In this document: positions 24,101 to 36,491 of the stretch, one piece after another | How positions within the stretch are numbered: position 1 is the stretch's first letter | How the letters are laid out: each line of letters opens with the position of its first letter | Made by a program: the position numbers and the translations under genes | The notes under the pieces: model-generated | The model's database searches: none | What the model was told of the DNA's origin: nothing | Seen by the model: only the letters and a program-made list of their open reading frames with translations | Origin: Akebia trifoliata | Lineage: Eukaryota; Streptophyta; Magnoliopsida; Ranunculales; Lardizabalaceae | DNA: 64,000 bases | Direction: 5' to 3' | Assembly: GCA_017979445.1 (NCBI GenBank) | Contig: CM030711.1 | Location: forward strand, 44,191,560 to 44,255,559

Positions 24101-27100
24101 GTACCAGATAAAAAGAGTACCTGAATATTTATTGCAGCCTTGGTTCTCCTTCTGTATCTAAACTCATTGCGGGCTGCCATTGCACGCAAACCAGTTTGAA
24201 TAACTATTGCTGATTCTTGTAAATCTGTATATGCTTTTCTAGCTTTATGAGCACGTGTATGCTTCTGTATGCAGATTGAAGCAGCTTCCCTCCTCATGTC
24301 TTTGTATAGCTTGCGTGCAAGTTGTGCTGCATTTATCAAAAGCAAGAAAATTTAATCTTTTAGTTCTTCCGGGGGCATTGCTTCTGGTTTTCAAGCAAAA
24401 TGTAAAAGTTCTTAAATCAAAGAAACCTCTCCATAGTTTTTGTAAATCAATTGTAGCCCTTCGTAGGGTAATGAACTCTTTCCGGGCGAGATGTGTTCGG
24501 ATTTGCCGCTGGATGCGTCTTGCAGCATTAGCCAAGATCTCTATTCTCCTTGCATCCAGTTCGGCCATCTGCCCAGCTCTAAGAAACACCTTTGTTTTCC
24601 CTATCTGAAATTACATATCAAGGTTGGATATTTGTGTAATAGTGAATAGAAGATTGCTTAGGAAAGTCTTGGATGGTACTGTTATCCTTTGTTCTATTGT
24701 TTTATAGAACTTAATGTTTTAGATATACCTGATAGCCTTTCAATCTCATTCTGTCACAGATTGCCGCACAAGCTGATTTCTCATCAGAGCTGTCACAAGA
24801 TAAAGCAGTGAAGGCATCAGAATTGAAGTAAAACTAGTGAAACTGTTGTACAAGGTCAAAATAAAAATAAAACCAAAATTGAAGTAGAAAAAAAAAATCT
24901 CATACTATAAGTTATACCCGTCTAGAACATCCGGTGCTAGCATTCCGAAACGATCAAGGAACTCATCAAATGTTCTCTTTGTGGGATAGCCAGCACAACT
25001 TATCCTAATTGCCTCTAGCACACCCTGCCACAATACTCATCAGTTGACCTTTGTTTGTAGGAGCAACTAAATAAAGAAATGCTGAAGATCTTTATTGTGT
25101 TTTTGTACTAATAAAAGATGGAACTCACCCCGCATCTCAACTGATTTAAGACATTAAAGTTCTCGAAGATTCCAGGCTTGAGAACTGCGTTGGGTTTTAC
25201 ACATCTAATGTAATGCGGCTCTGTTGTGCTTAGAGTTTCCATTAAAGATTGAAGTTGTTGCTGTAACATGATTTAGAAAGCAAGAAAGAATAACTCTAAA
25301 AGTCTAAAGATATTTCAAAATCAAAAGTCAGGTGTCTACTCTATGGAAATCTGGCTTACCTTGAAACGGGTTCCAATGGAAGAGAACTTGGATTGCTTTG
25401 AACTTTCCTCAGGTAATGGAGGAAACAGATTCGCAACAAAAGAGCACTTCGAGGCATTCAGTAGAGCTTGATGTTCAGCTACAACGTAATCTTTGTTTTT
25501 GTCGAGGAAGTGATCAGCTTGGTAGGTAACCTTTTGAACCAAAACTCTTACCATTAGTGATCAATTCACTTTAGCATAAATTACTTAAGGATACAACATA
25601 ATTCTTAGAGTTCTGCTTACATCACCAGCATAATGGTTGACGGTGAAGTCTGTTCGAGATAGTTTTGGCTTGCTAAAGCGCTTGTGGCTTTTATATGTTT
25701 GGTACATCTTCTGCGCAAATGTCTCATGGGTTGACTTTGGAAACATACTGAAGAGGAGGTTGAAATCATGAAGTCAGCTAATACATTAGTATGAGTTAAT
25801 ACTACTTTACAGACTTAAACCTTTCTTCTTTTCAAGTTGGGGCAGTGGGGAGGAGAGGTATGAGAGTGGGGGAAGATGTGTTTCTAAGAGAAGCAACTAG
25901 GGGTATAAGATTCAGGCCTGAACCATCTAGGGAATTGCGAGATTCAGAATCCAGATAGGTCCCTTAATGTAAGTTTTAAATTAAATGGTTTCAATTAACA
26001 TATATATTCATAATTATGCAGAAATGTTAATGAAGAAGCAAGTGAAGGATGCTTACCATGCTTCATCAAGAAGAGCAATTATTCCACCTGGTTTCTGCAT
26101 TCGGGTATAACCAATTAGCAATTCAAAGTTCACTTTTGTGGTTGTGCACTTGTGTGTGTCTAGGGTTGTGGTAATGACATATTATACAGTCAGCTTGTGA
26201 AAATCAAATACCTTTTCTATAAGATCCAACACATCCTGGTTATCTACAAACTCGACATAACTCCAATTGATCTCTTCCCTCGTGTACTCTTCTTGCTCCA
26301 TTTTAAATACATGCTGCCAATTTATATACATTTCATCAATTCATATTGATGCATGTTATATGGATGTTATAAACTCAATTTTGAATGTTCTTTGTTCTCT
26401 TACTTGATTGAAATGCTGTTGTAGCTTCTCATTTGTTAGGTTGATACATAATTGCTCAAAACTGCCAGATAATGCATATTATGAGATCTACTTGATAGTT
26501 GAGGTGAAGGATTTAAAAATACCAATTTTTTCAGAATTCCATCATTTCTCCATGGTTTTACCTGTTGACCTTGAAGCTCTCAAAGCCATAGATATCAAGG
26601 ACTCCAATTAAGCTAGCAGCATTAGGATCTTGACCGATAGAACTGTTGATTTTATCCACTATCCTGCCATATTTCATGAAATGATCTTTAAACTGCAATT
26701 CTTCCAAATGCATTGTTCTTATTTAGTTATTTTACAGATAACATAAATTGTTAGAATTAATTCAATCTAGACAACTTTCCAGGCTAAGTCAACTTGGTGA
26801 AATAGATAATACATGGTTTTTGAGCTACTGATCAGTAGGCCTGTGCCCTATATTTAGCAAAGAAGTTGGCCGAGTTGAGTCAGTTCAACATCTGGCTAAT
26901 TACAACATATATAATTGAATCCGTAATGACTAAAAAGACTTAAAGAAAATCCAGAAGAAAAAAAGTAAGTTTTGATTCTGTAGAGGTTCAGGGCTCAATG
27001 AGTTTCTGAATAAACCTTTTCCTTCGATTAGTTTATTTGGCAAGATATACATTATTATACTTGATAGGAAATAATTCTGATTTGGTCGAATTCTACAACT

Positions 27101-29692
27101 TTTGAAACTGAAGTAGCTTTTCTAACCAGGAAGAAAATGAAAAAAATTTGGAAGATTCAAATTTAAAGGTAACTATTATGTTCTTACCAATCAAATAATC
27201 TGGAGTACACTGTTTTTGCCAAGGCATCACGGTTTAATGCAGCGGAGTTTGGATCAAGAGGTTTCGTAATGTTACCATCAGGGGTAACTATAACACGCTC
27301 ACAGAGCGAGTCTTCGAGGGCCTTCTCATCACACCTGAATAAAAGCACTGGAGTTATCTTCAGGGACAGATTGGATAGTTCATGACAAATTAGCAAAAAT
27401 GAGTACATTCCGGTCAGAAAAGATTAGAATTCACACATGAGCAGCTCTGCGGCTGTTTGAAGATGGTAGAGTGATTTCTCATCTTTCAGTTTAGAAGAAT
27501 CAATTTCCTTCCCTTTGACAAATTCGAGGTTCCCAAGATGAAGAATTGCAGCCACTACACGGAATATCGCATCCTACACAAAGAAAGCTTGTCGAGTTAA
27601 TTTTTATGGATTATGGGTCTCGTCATCTTTTTCTTAACCTTGCATACAGCACCTGTTCGTCCTGTCCAATCCCAACAATATCCATGGCATTTCTAGTCTC
27701 TAGATACTCTCTTGCATCATTGACATTTGCTACTTCATAACAATTTGTTTGATTTAGATAGTGAAACATTCTTGGGTTCCCCAGCTTGTATTTTTTGACA
27801 TCCTGAAAGGGAATGTTCATGGTCAGCATGATGTAACTAATTATCTTATTGGGTTATAAGGTTGTAGTGTTTCACTTGGGAAGGAAAAAAGAATAAGGGC
27901 ATTTGTTACCTCTGGTGGTGCGGCGCAGAGCATGTAAAAGCAATGGTAGTTTCTCTCTGGGTCGGACACCTGGCAAACGCGTGACCGTTCGAGAAGATAT
28001 GTACGGACAGCAGCCCCGGAGATCTTCCCACGCTTATCAAATTGGATCTCAACAAATTTACCGAAACGACTGGTATACACACAATCATTTGTTCACATAT
28101 AATTTCATTGAAGTTTAAGAGAAAAGTAGTAGATCTTCCAAATTGCTTACCTCGAGTTGTTGTTCTTCACAGTTTTGGCGTTCCCAAATGCTTCCAAGAC
28201 GGGGTTAGACTGAAAACATGGTAGACAACATCTCATCAAATATATATATCTAGAATTCTCTTGGTAAAAAAGGTTGAGAAGCAATTCTTCTCACCTCCAA
28301 CACTTGTTGTTCTACTGTTCTTCCCTCAGTACCAGATCTCCCTCCCATGAAGGCAAGATATCTCATCAGCATCTTTGTCGTTTCTGTTTTACCAGCTCCA
28401 CTTTCTCCACTAACCAAGATGGATTGGCTTCCTTTTTCCATGCTCATTGCTCTGATGTATATATAGAATAAAAAGAACCACATTACACATTACTCATAGA
28501 AGATTGTGATCCATTCAAATGTCTGCAGCCTATATACCTGTAACAAGCATCCGCCACGGCAAAAAGATGGGGACTGAGCTCTCCAAAAGCAGCTCCCTTG
28601 TACTGCTCCATCATGTGTGTGTCATATAAATGCGGTAGCCTCCGAAAAGGGTTTACCGCAATTAGAATATTCCCCGTGTATGTCTGTTAATTTCACGAGT
28701 GTTTATTAGATTTGTAATTTCCGCTTTAGAACATAAACTGATTACAGTGCCTAGTAGTGGGACTAGTTAACACTCACATATATCTCATTTAGAGCAAACC
28801 TAGAAGCAAGGTTTTGTAGGACTCCCGGCTCATGGAGATAAGCTAATTTGGTCATGTCATCGACTCCTGCTGGAGGCGCTTCTGTGTCCTTTGGGTAAAT
28901 ACTGGACAGATTGGCGACAATCTGAAATTGACAGAAAAATAAATCATAATTTAAATATTTAGCTTGCAAAACATTTTTGTGCTTCATCTTTTTGTAAATT
29001 CTTCAAAGGAAACTAGACAATCTAAGCAATGGGTTTTTATTTTCTCTTGATTGTTTTATGCAGATTGGCCTGTTATTGTGTTCTTGTAAATTCTGGGCAT
29101 GGAGATCTTCCTTGCACAATCAGTGATGTTTATGATCATAGATGACTTATGGGAATGTAAATATTTGATCTACGATTGGCTAACATGTTACAAACCCACA
29201 ATACATCTGACAATTCTGTTCTGTTTCAGGTTATATTCATCCAACAGATCCAAATTCCACGTACTCCATAACTGTAAGTAAAGTTATACTTGGTAGCATA
29301 AGCTCTAAACTAGAATATTTGATTCATATATACATGTAAGCCTCTTTGTTAAGATCTAAAATTCTGTCGAAGCTACAGATAACTGACAATAAAGCATTAT
29401 ATGATATATATATATATATCTTACTGTTTTTCCATGTTGGGTAACTATGGTGGCATCATTTCCTTTGATTTCTGTTACTTCTCCATCTATCCACGCAACC
29501 TCCGGATCCTCAGCCCACACATGTGAGCCGACGACGATGTTAACAGGAGTTCCCTGAATCAAGCAAAGATCCAAAGTACTTTTATTTTATTCTTTCATAT
29601 TCATACATAAAAAAGATCGATCCATGAATCGAAAATGGTGTACAGAATTCAAAAACAGAATCCAACAATGATCTGAATGCAACTTACCATGA
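18166..29692 (-). CDS. Class XI myosin heavy chain, complete, 40 exons, 1,555 aa
   Basis: Plant unconventional myosin, an ATP-driven motor that moves organelles and vesicles on actin and drives cytoplasmic streaming. Joining 40 GT-AG exons gives one open frame of 1,555 residues, normal for class XI. An SH3-like N-terminus (about 5-60) leads into the motor, with P-loop GESGAGKT at 156-163, switch I NNNSSRFG at 209-216 and switch II DIYGFE at 434-439. Six IQ motifs follow (about 737-875; e.g. [28 protein letters not shown]), which bind calmodulin-like light chains, then a coiled coil (about 880-1065) for dimerisation, and a globular DIL cargo-binding tail (about 1140-1540) ending [16 protein letters not shown]. 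Exon 1 contributes only the ATG; every join keeps the family sequence, so start and stop are well supported. The tail loosely recalls the XI-F/XI-J branches, from memory only. It stands alone, with no co-transcribed neighbour. Confidence 0.97.
18166..29692 (-). other. Exon map of the class XI myosin gene
   Basis: Coding exons in order of translation: 29692-29690 (ATG only), 29553-29425, 28921-28778, 28683-28538, 28451-28295, 28209-28151, 28069-27910, 27802-27653, 27573-27437, 27334-27188, 26663-26562, 26461-26404, 26313-26212, 26094-26057, 25747-25621, 25530-25360, 25260-25129, 25024-24918, 24789-24729, 24604-24427, 24326-24121, 24021-23902, 23761-23663, 23217-23002, 22928-22789, 22688-22587, 21980-21866, 21792-21745, 21624-21565, 21457-21287, 21164-21009, 20909-20706, 20620-20471, 20373-20303, 20205-20106, 20019-19963, 19862-19806, 19673-19593, 18493-18411, 18289-18166. 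All introns are GT-AG. The lengths sum to 4,668 nt, 1,556 codons including the TGA. The largest intron (18494-19592) carries a MITE. Boundaries were read by eye from splice signals and protein continuity; the 5' UTR limit is unknown. Confidence 0.93.
18784..19009. mobile_element. hAT-like MITE in the largest myosin intron
   Basis: 226 bp. Termini are catggttttaaaactcgg and, reversed, catggtttcaaaactcgtc. It is flanked by a perfect 8-bp duplication agctagat (18776-18783 and 19010-19017), the hAT signature. The inside consists of inverted GACGAG/CTCGTC motifs with no open frame. It lies in the intron before the last two myosin exons. Confidence 0.9.
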
Positions 29693-31285
29693 TTGAAAAA
29701 GTTATACGAAGATCATCGAAATTGGAATTCAAGCAAGGTAGAAGAAGATATGGGTATTGATTTTAGAAGAAAAGGAGTGTTGTTATGAGATGAGAAGTGA
29801 TCTTGAGGAATGATGGTGTGGTGGATTGCTGGGAATGTAAAATGAAAAAGAATGTTTTAAGAGGAATTTGAAAAGTAAGGGAAAATGCAGGTGAAGGTAA
29901 CTCAAAAGCAAAAGACAGAGAGCAGCCAAACCCACCCCCCACCCCCACCATCACCACCTCCCCGCCAACTTTTTTGATCATTCCACCTAGGATACTGACT
30001 TGGCACCTCAACAATCACCCCCCAAGAAATCTAAATGTCAGGTTTTTTGAATAATTATGTTTATCACAGCCATCTGATCAGTGGGCCCATGGGCTTCACT
30101 ACCATCAGATCAGATCAGATCATGTTATCAATCAGATTTATGATCTTAATTATAGTACAAACTAGTATGGGAAGATTAACATCATGTCCCCCACTCTTCT
30201 TTTAAGAGTAATGTGTTTTTTTTTAATGACTGAAATGCCCATCTAGTTTTATCAACTTTTGGTTACTTGGTTAAGGGTATTCTAGGTAATCAATAAAAAA
30301 AGATGACTTGAAATGGCTCTTTGGGGGTGCAATGTGGGTCCCAGTTGAACATCCTGGTTTGCCATCACTATGGTCCACATTTTGCTACTTTTTTGCTGTG
30401 CTTTGAATTGAATCTTTTTTGGGCGGTGGAATTAGTAAGATAAAACGATGGAAGTCTTTTTCTGACCGTCAGATCCTTTGCCAGATGGATTCCGTCCATT
30501 CACATGGGAAAAGCTCCTCTATGGTGGGCCCCTGGAAAAGCTTTCTGACCACGCTTTCTTCCATCTTCATTTAGTTAATTAATCTCCTTTTTTTTTTATT
30601 ATAATTATTAATATTTTTTTTAAAGCTGTTTAATATTATTTATTAATAAAGAATAAATAAATATCTCTCATGGGCTTCTGGCTCCTCTTTCTTTATTTTT
30701 ATTATATTAATTTTTTTTTTTTTTTTCATTCTTTATGCCAATTCTTTACTACTGTGGTTGGTGATGGCAAGAATGTTCAACGTGACTCCTCGTCACAATC
30801 TTGGGCTTATAAATTCTCACACCTTTAGATAAATTACATAAACTATAAGATCTTCTTGGTGTTTTTTTTTTTTTTATAAGTAAAGATTTGAGTTTAGGGA
30901 ATAGATCTTCTTGGTGTTCTTCTCTAGTCATTCTCTTCTTGTATACAAAATGTCTACAAATTACATTCTAATGTTTAAATCAATTTTTTTTTACACAAAA
31001 TATTGACCTGAAGTGGAAAGAATTGTATACCTTTACGTTCGTTTTTTATCCATTTTTATGATAGTAAGAGTAGTAAGGTAATTGTTAAACTTTTTCTGTC
31101 TCCTTTTAGATTTAGCCATGAAGATTGACACCTACTATCATAGCTGGTCCCTGTTTTTAGTGGGACTCAATGGAACATCCTCCCTAGATAGAGAAAGTGT
31201 GATAGTTATACTCTTCCTCCAACAACCATACAAAAGGAGGAAAAAAACAAATGTAATTCGATCAAATCCGAGTTAATTTTTTTTA
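29693..31285. other. Myosin 5' region and upstream sequence
   Basis: Sequence directly upstream of the ATG-only exon should hold the 5' UTR and promoter. I see a poly-C run read on the plus strand (29930-29950), tandem gatca units (about 30103-30123) and A/T runs. There is no clear TATA box I would commit to and no other gene. Confidence 0.4.
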
Positions 31286-31289
31286 AATT

Positions 31290-31855
31290 AATTTTTTTTA
31301 TTAGGGTAAAGATTTCATTAAAAAGGAGAATCAGAGCAATACAAAAAGATAAAAGGAGACTGAGGTACCCCCGAATAAAGAGAGAAAAAAATAAATCAAA
31401 AAACAAGCAAGAGTTACATGCCACACAAAGTATCCCATCTAAAAACAAAATCTTGAAAGGTAGTTCTCTTGAAATCCCTGCTAAGCTTAGATCAAAAGTA
31501 AAGAAGGCCCAAAATATCAAAGAACATAATTGAGGACGAGCTCTTCTTACTCTGGAAAATCCTATTATTCCTCTCCTTCCAAAGACCCCAAACCACGGCG
31601 AAAGAAGGATCGTCCAAAGGTGTATTTTTCTAAGCGCAAAGGTATTGAAGGTCCACCCGGCCAAGAGAGAGGAGAAAGAATACAGTAAAACCCAATCCAC
31701 CTAAGATCGAGACAATGACATCCAAATATTTCAAGAAAACAGATAGTGTATTATGAAATGATTCATCGATTCCCTATTACTCAAGCACAAAGAACAGAAA
31801 TTTGGAGTAATTCACTCTCGGGAGATTAAATTATCTAAGGTGAGAATTCTTTGAT
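31290..31855 (-). mobile_element. LINE remnant, RT-associated zinc-binding region
   Basis: The minus strand reads, across frames, SLCLSNRESMNHFIIHYLFS and then AVVWGLWKERNNRIFQSKKS. This is the characteristic end of plant LINE polyproteins (zf-RVT region and WxLWxERNxRIF). A CGxM-like end and a T-rich stretch follow near 31290-31310. Stops and frameshifts make it a fossil. A 164-codon minus frame at 31206-31700 is a decayed reading of it. Confidence 0.8.
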
Positions 31856-33500
31856 TTGAGCATCATAATGTAATTTGTAGGCACCCCGCCAAAGTAATCA
31901 AAGTAATCGGAGAAAAAAATCATAAAAACTGCATATCTTGAGCAATTTATCTCGAGGTTTATACATTTTGTGAACTTTTTAATCTTCCAAAAGAAATATA
32001 GTGTATTTGCTAGATTTTTATCAAATAGTACTTGAGGCACAATGTCTCAGGTTCAAATCTTGAAAGGCCCGACATGGGAATAAAGCCTACTTGGAAGCCA
32101 TAAAATAGGAGAATCAGAATGAAAGCTACCACATAGTGGACAATATATCACGCTCCCCAACCAATATCTGTGTCTTTCTTTTTGGATTTTGTGGCCACAG
32201 ATGGTGTCATTTAGTGAGGACCACTTCAAGGGGACAATATCTAGCAATTACTTCCATTGTTAGCCATGTTGAGAAGTCTCTCCAAACCAGGTTCTGGGGT
32301 GTAGCCTACATGTCAGACGTTCATGTACTGCGATACATGAGATTTAAGGTATCCTTTTTATAACACAATCGAGATTTCTTTGTCACATTGTGAAGTACAC
32401 ATATAAAACACAAACAATATCTAACATCAATAGAAATTGAATACTGGGATGAAGCCTATAGAGTTGAGAATATAGGAATAATCCAAGATCGTGCCAACAT
32501 GCATGTCAAATCCACGTGACATTGGGATCGCTAATAGCGTGCCAACAAAAATAACTTAAACGTTGCACAATCTTACGACATTAAGCCCCATCAACAAGGC
32601 TGAAAAAGGGAGCAAATGCCAAGCAATCCCGCTTAGATATTGTCCACTAATCACTGTTGTATAATCCATGAAGGAGATAAAGAAAGTGTAATTGCTACTT
32701 TCCTCCTAAGTCATCTATAAAAAAAAGGATAAATAATTGCAAAGATATACAATTCTCTTTAATTTAAATTAATACACAGTAAAAAATTACCTTATAAATT
32801 AAAATGTTGCATCCTACAAGAGTGATCAGAGGAGTGGATACAAAAAAATCATTTTCATCTCATGTGTCATGTGTGTTGAGAAAGATTTCCACTAGTACAA
32901 CAATTATTCTGTTTATTGACATTTTCATGAACTTTATTTTCTTGATTAATAGATTTTTACTAAAATATTTAGGGTAAATTCTCAAATAATTACAAAAAAA
33001 TTTGGTATTTCCGAAATTTTACTAATGTTGATACAACTACAACGTAATGTTGACAAAATGTTATTAAATTGTCTAACATTACGTGATGACTTTGTCAACA
33101 TTAACAACATCTCGAAAACATCGAAAACTTTTGTAATTATTTGAGAATTTACCCAATATATATCGTGTAGTAATGATTATAATTGATTATCCAAACCTGA
33201 AGATTTTTTTGGTTTAGGAGATATCTACGTGTATTGATGGTACGACCCCAATAGTTAAAGAGTTTATTTTCAGTACCATTATCTCCTAGAAGCTTTTGAT
33301 GTATTATTGGTTTAAGTTTTTATCGATCTATAGGTCCTGATATATATTATATTACATTTTAAATTGAATCATTAACGGTCATACTTGGGCGACTAGGACT
33401 CATCTAATTCTCTTGGATTGTTCCAAATAAATAATGGCCTCTAATTGAATGATCAAGATCAATTTGGTTTCATATGCCACACATATGGTATGGGAGATAT
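31856..33500. other. No gene recognised
   Basis: AT-rich sequence without coding potential I can support. It includes short inverted repeats such as aacattacgtgatgac near 33078 against acaacgtaatgttgac near 33039, and nothing else I can name. Confidence 0.5.
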
Positions 33501-33510
33501 ATAAGGTTTA

Positions 33511-34222
33511 GGGAAAACTACTTAAAGGACTCTGGCAAAGGGATTTATTTCTAAATAGTTTGTAAGTTTTGTGCAGTAAACTTTTTATTTCTTAATGGTC
33601 CCACCGCTTTTTTATTTTTTGTCGAGTTCACCACTTTTTAATTATTGTCGAACTCGACATTTTTTTTATTTAGTATCAAGTTCACATTTTTTAAGTCTAA
33701 CTTACCACTTTTTACTGTCGAGTTCACCACTTTGTATTTAATATCGAACTTGACGCTTTTTATTTATGGTGAAGTTCACCCATTTTCAATTTTTGAGTTT
33801 TTCGACTAAAATACATGAAAAGATTCACCAAAAACTTGAGACAACGACTTGTTTAGATGATTTCAACCCAAAAAAAAATTTCATTTTTGATCAATTTTCA
33901 TCTCAAAACTGAGGGGAAAAAAAAAATCATAATCTTCTTACATGCATTTTCAAAAATTTTGAAGAAACCCTTGAAAAATGGCTTCTTCTTTCTTTCATAA
34001 ATCCTTTCTAACGGAATGGAGTCTCTAAAACTTGATTGAGATGCCAAAAATCTATTTTTATTTTTTATTTTTTATGAAAACGATGAGTTCAAACGGGAGA
34101 CGAGGTCCAAGGACTATTGAGAAAATAAAAGTTTACTAAATAAACTATTAAGAGACCACCCAAAACTTAGGGATTATTTAGAAAAAAGTCCATCCATCAA
34201 GGTCCTTTAAGTAATTTTCCCT
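33511..34222. mobile_element. 712-bp non-autonomous element with perfect 8-bp target duplication
   Basis: The left terminus gggaaaactacttaaaggac and the reversed right terminus gggaaaattacttaaaggac differ at one base. Flanks are identical 8-mers aaggttta (33503-33510 and 34223-34230), an hAT-type duplication. The interior has imperfect tandem units of 'gtcgagttcaccactttt' and no open frame. A truncated relative is at 938-1172. Confidence 0.9.
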
Positions 34223-34263
34223 AAGGTTTACAGAGGTTGGATAAGTAGATACAACAGTGAAAA

Positions 34264-34702
34264 GGGTAGCGTTCAATGGCCAACTTTTTGGCAAAACATT
34301 TTTCAAAACATGAGTTAGAGGTTTTGGAATGGGCTGATTTTTGGTGAGGATGATCTCTACGGTGAGGAGATCATTATCACCAAAAATCAGCCCATTCCAA
34401 AACTTCTAACCCATGTTTACAAGTTGAAAAATCGTGGACCGTCCATTTTTTGTAAACTGTTTTTAATGGGGTTAGAAGTTTTGGAATGGGCTGATTTTTG
34501 GTGATGATGATCTCTACGTTGACCGTCCATTTTTTGTAAACTGTTTTTGATGGGGTTAGAAGTTTTGGAATGGGCTGATTTTTGGTGATGATGATCTCCT
34601 CACCGTAGAGATCATCCTCACCAAAAATCAGCCCATTCCAAAACCTCTAACTTATGTTTTGAAAAATGTTTTGCCAAAAAGTTGGCCATTGAACGCCCCC
34701 CC
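34264..34702. mobile_element. Palindromic-core MITE with GCGTTCAATGG outer arms
   Basis: About 439 bp. The outer arms (gcgttcaatggccaactttt on the left and its exact inverse on the right) continue into the shared core gttttggaatgggctgattt. The arms are nearly identical over more than 100 bp, with several further internal core units. Flanking gtgaaaa (34257-34263, 34703-34709) looks like a target duplication of 7 bp, or 8 with one mismatch. Confidence 0.85.
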
Positions 34703-36045
34703 GTGAAAATGGGTCAGTTCTAAAATTATATATGAGATTATAGAGAACTTATACGGGCACACCATTATTTTCTTAAAACACACCAATTATTTTTTTTCCA
34801 AAGGTGAAAATTAAAATGGTCGTTTCGAAATATTTCTAAACCATCAAATTTTATTGGGCATTCCTTTTCTTGAGTGTCAATAATAAATTTACAGTCAGCA
34901 TACTTGGTTTTAATTTTATTTATTCTAAGGTCCAACTCGAACTCCTCTCTTCATAATTCTAGTTTTGTTTTGTATCCCCTCGTCTCATCAATTAATACGA
35001 TATCATCTGTACATAAATTTTTTTTTATCACGTGAAAATGGGAGGGGTGCAGCATGAGGTCACCCATCCTAGATCATCTATACATAATTATATGCACAAC
35101 ATATCGAATATTGTCTTTCAAATTTTTGTAGATATCACAGAGCCTCGTAAAGTTATTTATAAAATATAATTGAACAATCATATTAAAACCCTAGTTTTTT
35201 TTTCATTATAAGATAAAATTGAATTACTTTTCAAAGGCATTTTTTAAAGAAAAATTAGTTTTTAAGATTGCCAACATCCCATTTAGGTTGTAAATGGGCT
35301 GGGCTAATCCTCACTGGGCCTCGAAATTGTAGCCCAAACCTACCCGTCTAAGATCGGGCCTAACTCAGCCCGATCCCTAAACAGACCTTGTACACTACCT
35401 AAATCTAGTCGATGCCAGTTGAAGCCAAAACCCAGTCCAATGACAGCACTAATCCCATCTGGGTGAGGATCTTGTCCAATAAAGATCCAAATAAAATAAT
35501 AGTGGTTTGGATCTAGACCTGATCTAAACTGAACCCATTTATATCCGAGTGTGATCCATCGCCATTTGTTCAAAAGGTCTGTTTGATTGGAGAGAAAATA
35601 TTGCCTAGAAAATCATTTGCCAGGCAAATCATTTTTTACTATTTAAGCACATCATGAAAATTTTCGTGAAAAATTATTTTTATTGTTTGAGTTGCATTTT
35701 AAAAAAATAACAAATTTAATTTGTCTTTTGTGCTAATGATATAAAAAAATCATGTTAAAATCATTTTTATGAAAAAATTGAAATAATCTCTTTCATAAAA
35801 TAGGATAAAAAATTTCTTCTAATATCTATAAGTACAATAGTTAAGGGCCCTTGGGCTCAACTTTTGGCATTCAAAATCATGATCAAATGCTTTAGGACTG
35901 TAGACGACAAGTTCTATGAATTTCGAAAAGAAAAATTCCAAAAAAAAAGTTATTTTTTACTATTGGATTTTACGTTTAAATTTGGAAGTTATGTAGCTGT
36001 CCATTTTAAAAATCTTGGATCAAGCACAAAGGAAATATATATATA

Positions 36046-36424
36046 GGGTCTCATTCCCTACCCTAAGCTTTACCCTACACTTTAACAAACGTGTTTTGTC
36101 CTACATGGGTTAGAAGTTTTGGAATGGGCTGATTTTTGGTGAAGATGATCTCTATGGTGAGGAAATCATCCTCACCAAAAATCAGCTCATTCCAAAACTT
36201 CTAACCTCATAAAAAATGATTTACAAAAATGGACGGTCCACGATTTTTCAACTTGTAAACATGGGGCTAAATTTTTTGGAATGGGCTGATTTTTGGTGAT
36301 GATGATCTTTTAATCATAGAGATCATCCTCACCAAAAAATCAGCCCATTCCAAAACTTCTAACCCATGTAGGACAAAACACGTTTGTTAAAGTGTAGGGT
36401 AAAGCTTAGGGTGTTGAACATTTC

Positions 36425-36426
<2 letters not shown>
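36046..36426. mobile_element. Palindromic-core MITE nested at a TA tract
   Basis: 381 bp. ccctaagctttaccctacac on the left mirrors gtgtagggtaaagcttaggg on the right, followed inward by ttgtcctacatgggttagaa and the shared core. Flanks are TA repeats: atatatata before and 60 bp of AT after. It is much like the 386-bp copy at 46412-46797. Confidence 0.88.

Positions 36427-36486
<60 letters not shown>
36427..36486. repeat. (AT)30 microsatellite
   Basis: Sixty bases of pure AT directly follow the MITE end (tttccc). A peptide of alternating Ile and Tyr read here is not a gene. Confidence 0.95.

Positions 36487-36491
<5 letters not shown>

Noticed and set aside
24255..24608. 117-codon plus-strand frame inside the myosin region
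   Set aside because: Antisense shadow of the IQ-motif exons.
31206..31700. 164-codon minus-strand open frame
   Set aside because: It overlaps LINE C-terminal sequence in another frame (WGLWKERNNRIFQ); a decayed retroelement, not a host gene.
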